From NCBI GenBank assembly GCA_028869495.1, contig JAGWRY010000454.1:1-7361 (forward strand): DNA of 7,361 nucleotides. The letters run 5' to 3'. Every line of letters starts with the position of its first letter. The first letter of the stretch is position 1. This DNA comes from Elusimicrobiota bacterium (GTDB lineage: Bacteria > Elusimicrobiota > Elusimicrobia > UBA1565 > UBA9628). Positions 5,823 through 7,361 of the stretch are shown here, piece after piece. Below the pieces are notes generated by a model that was not told where the DNA came from, searched no databases, and saw nothing but the letters and a program-made list of their open reading frames with translations. A program made the position numbers and the translations under genes.

Positions 5823-7028
5823 ATGACCGAGAAGCCCGCCCTGAAGCTCAAGCGCCTGCAGGACCTCCAGTTCCGCGGCAAGCGCGTGCTCGCCCGCGTC
5901 GACTACAACGTGCCGATGAAGGGGAGCCGGATCGAGGACGACGCGCGCATCCGCGCGACCCTGCCGACCCTCGAGGCGCTGATCGCGGGCGGCGCGAAGG
6001 TCGTGCTGATCTCGCACCTCGGCCGCCCGAAGGGCAAGGCGGATCCGAAGTACACGCTGAAGCCCGCCGCCGAGGCGCTGGCGAAGCTCCTGAAGAAGCC
6101 CGTCGCCTTCGCGCCCGACTGCGTCGGTCCCGAGGCCGAGAAGGCCGTCGCCGCGCTCAAGTCCGGCGGCGTGCTCCTGCTCGAGAACCTGCGCTTCCAC
6201 GCCGAGGAGGAGGCCAACGACCCGGCCTTCGCGAAGGCCTTGGCCAAGCACGGCGACCTGTTCATCCAGGACGCGTTCGGCGCCCTGCACCGCGCGCACG
6301 CGTCGACGGCGGGGGTGACCCGGCTCCTGCCGGGCGCGATCGGCTTCCTCGTGCAGAAGGAGCTCGAGTTCCTGGACCGCGCGATCGGCAACCCGACGCG
6401 GCCCTTCCTGGCGATCATCGGCGGCGCGAAGGTCTCCGACAAGCTGCTGGTCCTCGACAAGCTGCTCGAGCGCGTGGACGCGCTGCTGATCGGCGGCGGG
6501 ATGGCCTACACCTTCCTCGCCGCGCAGGGGATCAACATCGGCAAGTCGCTCCTCGAGAAGGACCAGATCGACGCCGCGAAGGCGGTGATCGAAAAAGCCT
6601 ACAACAAGAAGGTCGAGTGCCTTCTCCCCGCCGACCACGTCGCCGTGCGCGAGATCAAGCCCGACGCCGAGATCGTCGTCACCCAGGCGATGTCGATCCC
6701 GTCGGACCTGATCGGCGTGGACATCGGCCCGCACACGATCGAGTTCTTCGACGAGCACGTCGCCAAGGCCAAGACGATCTTCTGGAACGGCCCGATGGGG
6801 ATCTTCGAGATCCCGGCCTTCGCCGACGGCAGCCTCGCCGTCGCCAAGGCGATGGCCGAGGCGACCAAGGGCGGCGCGACGACGATCGTCGGCGGGGGGG
6901 ACAGCCTGTCCGTCCTCAAGAAGGCGGGCCTCGCCGACCGGATGAGCCACTGCTCGACGGGCGGGGGGGCCAGCCTCGAGCTCCTCGAGGGCAAGGTCCT
7001 GCCCGGCCTGGCCGCGCTGGCGTCCTAG
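5823..7028 (+). CDS. pgk: Phosphoglycerate kinase
   Basis: Cytoplasmic enzyme that transfers phosphate from 1,3-bisphosphoglycerate to ADP, giving ATP and 3-phosphoglycerate; the step after Gap. The 401-residue length is normal for bacteria. The N-terminal substrate-binding domain shows RVDYNVP (25-31; Arg25, Asp27, Asn29), SHLGRPKG (64-71), ENLRFHAEEE (121-130) and DAFGALHRAHAS (150-161). The C-terminal nucleotide domain shows GGAKVSDK (200-207), WNGPMGIFE (321-329 region), GGGDS (357-361) and STGGGASLELLEG (378-390). No key residue is missing. Both C-terminal glycine motifs are written with 7-G runs (6894-6900 and 6963-6969), while glycine is mostly GGC elsewhere. The frame stays intact through both. 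Confidence 0.98.
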   Translation: MTEKPALKLKRLQDLQFRGKRVLARVDYNVPMKGSRIEDDARIRATLPTLEALIAGGAKVVLISHLGRPKGKADPKYTLKPAAEALAKLLKKPVAFAPDCVGPEAEKAVAALKSGGVLLLENLRFHAEEEANDPAFAKALAKHGDLFIQDAFGALHRAHASTAGVTRLLPGAIGFLVQKELEFLDRAIGNPTRPFLAIIGGAKVSDKLLVLDKLLERVDALLIGGGMAYTFLAAQGINIGKSLLEKDQIDAAKAVIEKAYNKKVECLLPADHVAVREIKPDAEIVVTQAMSIPSDLIGVDIGPHTIEFFDEHVAKAKTIFWNGPMGIFEIPAFADGSLAVAKAMAEATKGGATTIVGGGDSLSVLKKAGLADRMSHCSTGGGASLELLEGKVLPGLAALAS

Positions 7029-7041
7029 GACCCGAAAAGGG

Positions 7042-7047
7042 TATAAT
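7042..7047 (+). promoter_or_regulatory. -10 box (TATAAT) of secG, probably near-leaderless
   Basis: A perfect TATAAT lies between the pgk stop (7028) and the secG ATG (7057), ending 9 nt before the ATG. Transcription would start about 7053-7055, leaving a leader of only 2-4 nt. No purine-rich ribosome-binding site occurs in 7029-7056, which agrees with leaderless translation. The -35 is poor: TGGCGT at 7018-7023 with 18-nt spacing matches only 2 of 6. Confidence 0.6.
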
Positions 7048-7056
7048 CGCTCTCCC

Positions 7057-7361
7057 ATGTACCACTTCGTGATGGCGATCCACGTGCTGGCCTGCCTGGC
7101 CATGATCCTGGTCGTGCTCCTGCAGACCGGCAAGGGCGCGGGCCTGCAGGTCTTCGGCGGCGGCGGCGACTCGCTGATCACGACGCCGACCGGCTCCAGC
7201 TTCATGAAGAAGTTCACGGCGGGCCTCGCCGCGACCTTCGCGCTGACCTCGCTTTTCCTGACCCTCCTTCAGAGCCGCAGCGGCATGTCGAGCGTGACCT
7301 CCGAGGCTCCGGCGCCCATCGAGGCCGAGGCGCCCCCGGCCGCCGCCGCGGCGCCGGCGGC
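7057..7361 (+). CDS. secG: SecG, preprotein translocase subunit (3' end missing)
   Basis: Small inner-membrane subunit of the SecYEG channel that aids SecA-driven protein export. The 101 codons present cover the conserved core. The first membrane helix (about 4-22) is followed by the family hallmark LLQTGKGAGLQVFGGGG (21-37), then SLITTPTGSSFMKKFT (39-54), and the second helix (about 55-71, ending in TSLFLTLL). A low-complexity Ala/Pro/Glu-rich tail starts near residue 80 and is cut by the window edge, as is common in SecG tails. The start is an ATG without a ribosome-binding site. secG often follows tpiA or pgk in bacterial glycolytic clusters, which supports the call. Confidence 0.92.
   Translation, partial: MYHFVMAIHVLACLAMILVVLLQTGKGAGLQVFGGGGDSLITTPTGSSFMKKFTAGLAATFALTSLFLTLLQSRSGMSSVTSEAPAPIEAEAPPAAAAAPA

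Noticed and set aside
6974..6990. 7-bp inverted repeat (CCTCGAG/CTCGAGG) near the pgk end as a terminator
   Set aside because: It lies within the conserved S-L-E-L-L-E-G coding motif, has no following T-run, and is explained by codon choice.
3875..7028. The metabolic operon as a novel system
   Set aside because: All three enzymes are complete, ordinary family members; only the gene order is unusual.
4797..7217. Open frame of about 800 codons on the - strand
   Set aside because: It lies opposite arginase, pgk and secG, which have clear family motifs. Its translation is Arg/Ala/Asp/Leu-rich low-complexity sequence typical of antisense frames in GC-rich DNA.
1..7361. CRISPR array, tRNA, rRNA, transposon or phage genes
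   Set aside because: No regularly spaced repeats, no tRNA-like cloverleaf noticed, and no transposase or integrase motifs in any convincing frame.

Overview
The window is GC-rich, gene-dense bacterial DNA. Apart from its first 59 bases every gene reads on the + strand. The genes suggest a diderm (two-membrane) bacterium: a complete ExbB/ExbD/TonB energy-transduction set, a secreted FlgD-Ig/OmpA-like protein, and the SecG translocase subunit. High GC, GTG and TTG starts and a FlgD-type Ig module joined to a Ton/Tol-like locus would fit high-GC Elusimicrobiota or another deep diderm lineage. That placement is a guess, because no rRNA or other taxonomic marker is present.

Bases 1-317 form a large imperfect palindrome. 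The outer arms (1-70 and 248-317) are perfect inverted copies carrying the ribosome-binding site and first 19 codons of exbB. The inner part is clearly homologous in inverted orientation but diverged, and folds down to a 2-nt apex. Either a second, divergent exbB starts at base 59 and runs off the window, or this is a fold-back at a contig end.

Bases 259-3745 are a tightly packed five-gene operon: exbB, two tandem exbD paralogs, a TonB-family protein with an unusually long charged linker, and a secreted protein with a FlgD-like Ig domain and a degenerate OmpA-like C-terminal domain. The inner-membrane motor (ExbB plus ExbD) should use the proton gradient to drive the TonB-like arm across the periplasm. 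The last gene occupies the place that Pal or TolB would have in a Tol operon, which makes this look like a Ton/Tol hybrid.

Bases 3746-3874 are a 129-base intergenic region with a GC-rich hairpin, a possible promoter, and a second hairpin just before the gap ribosome-binding site.

Bases 3875-7028 hold a metabolic operon: gap (glyceraldehyde-3-phosphate dehydrogenase), an arginase starting at TTG 4 nt after gap, and pgk (phosphoglycerate kinase). gap and pgk catalyse consecutive glycolytic steps, so the arginase between them is a foreign function in a common cluster. From 7057 secG begins and runs off the right edge. It has a good -10 box so close to its ATG that the mRNA may be almost leaderless. 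In many bacteria tpiA lies between pgk and secG; here it is absent.

No tRNA, rRNA, CRISPR array, insertion sequence or phage gene was seen.
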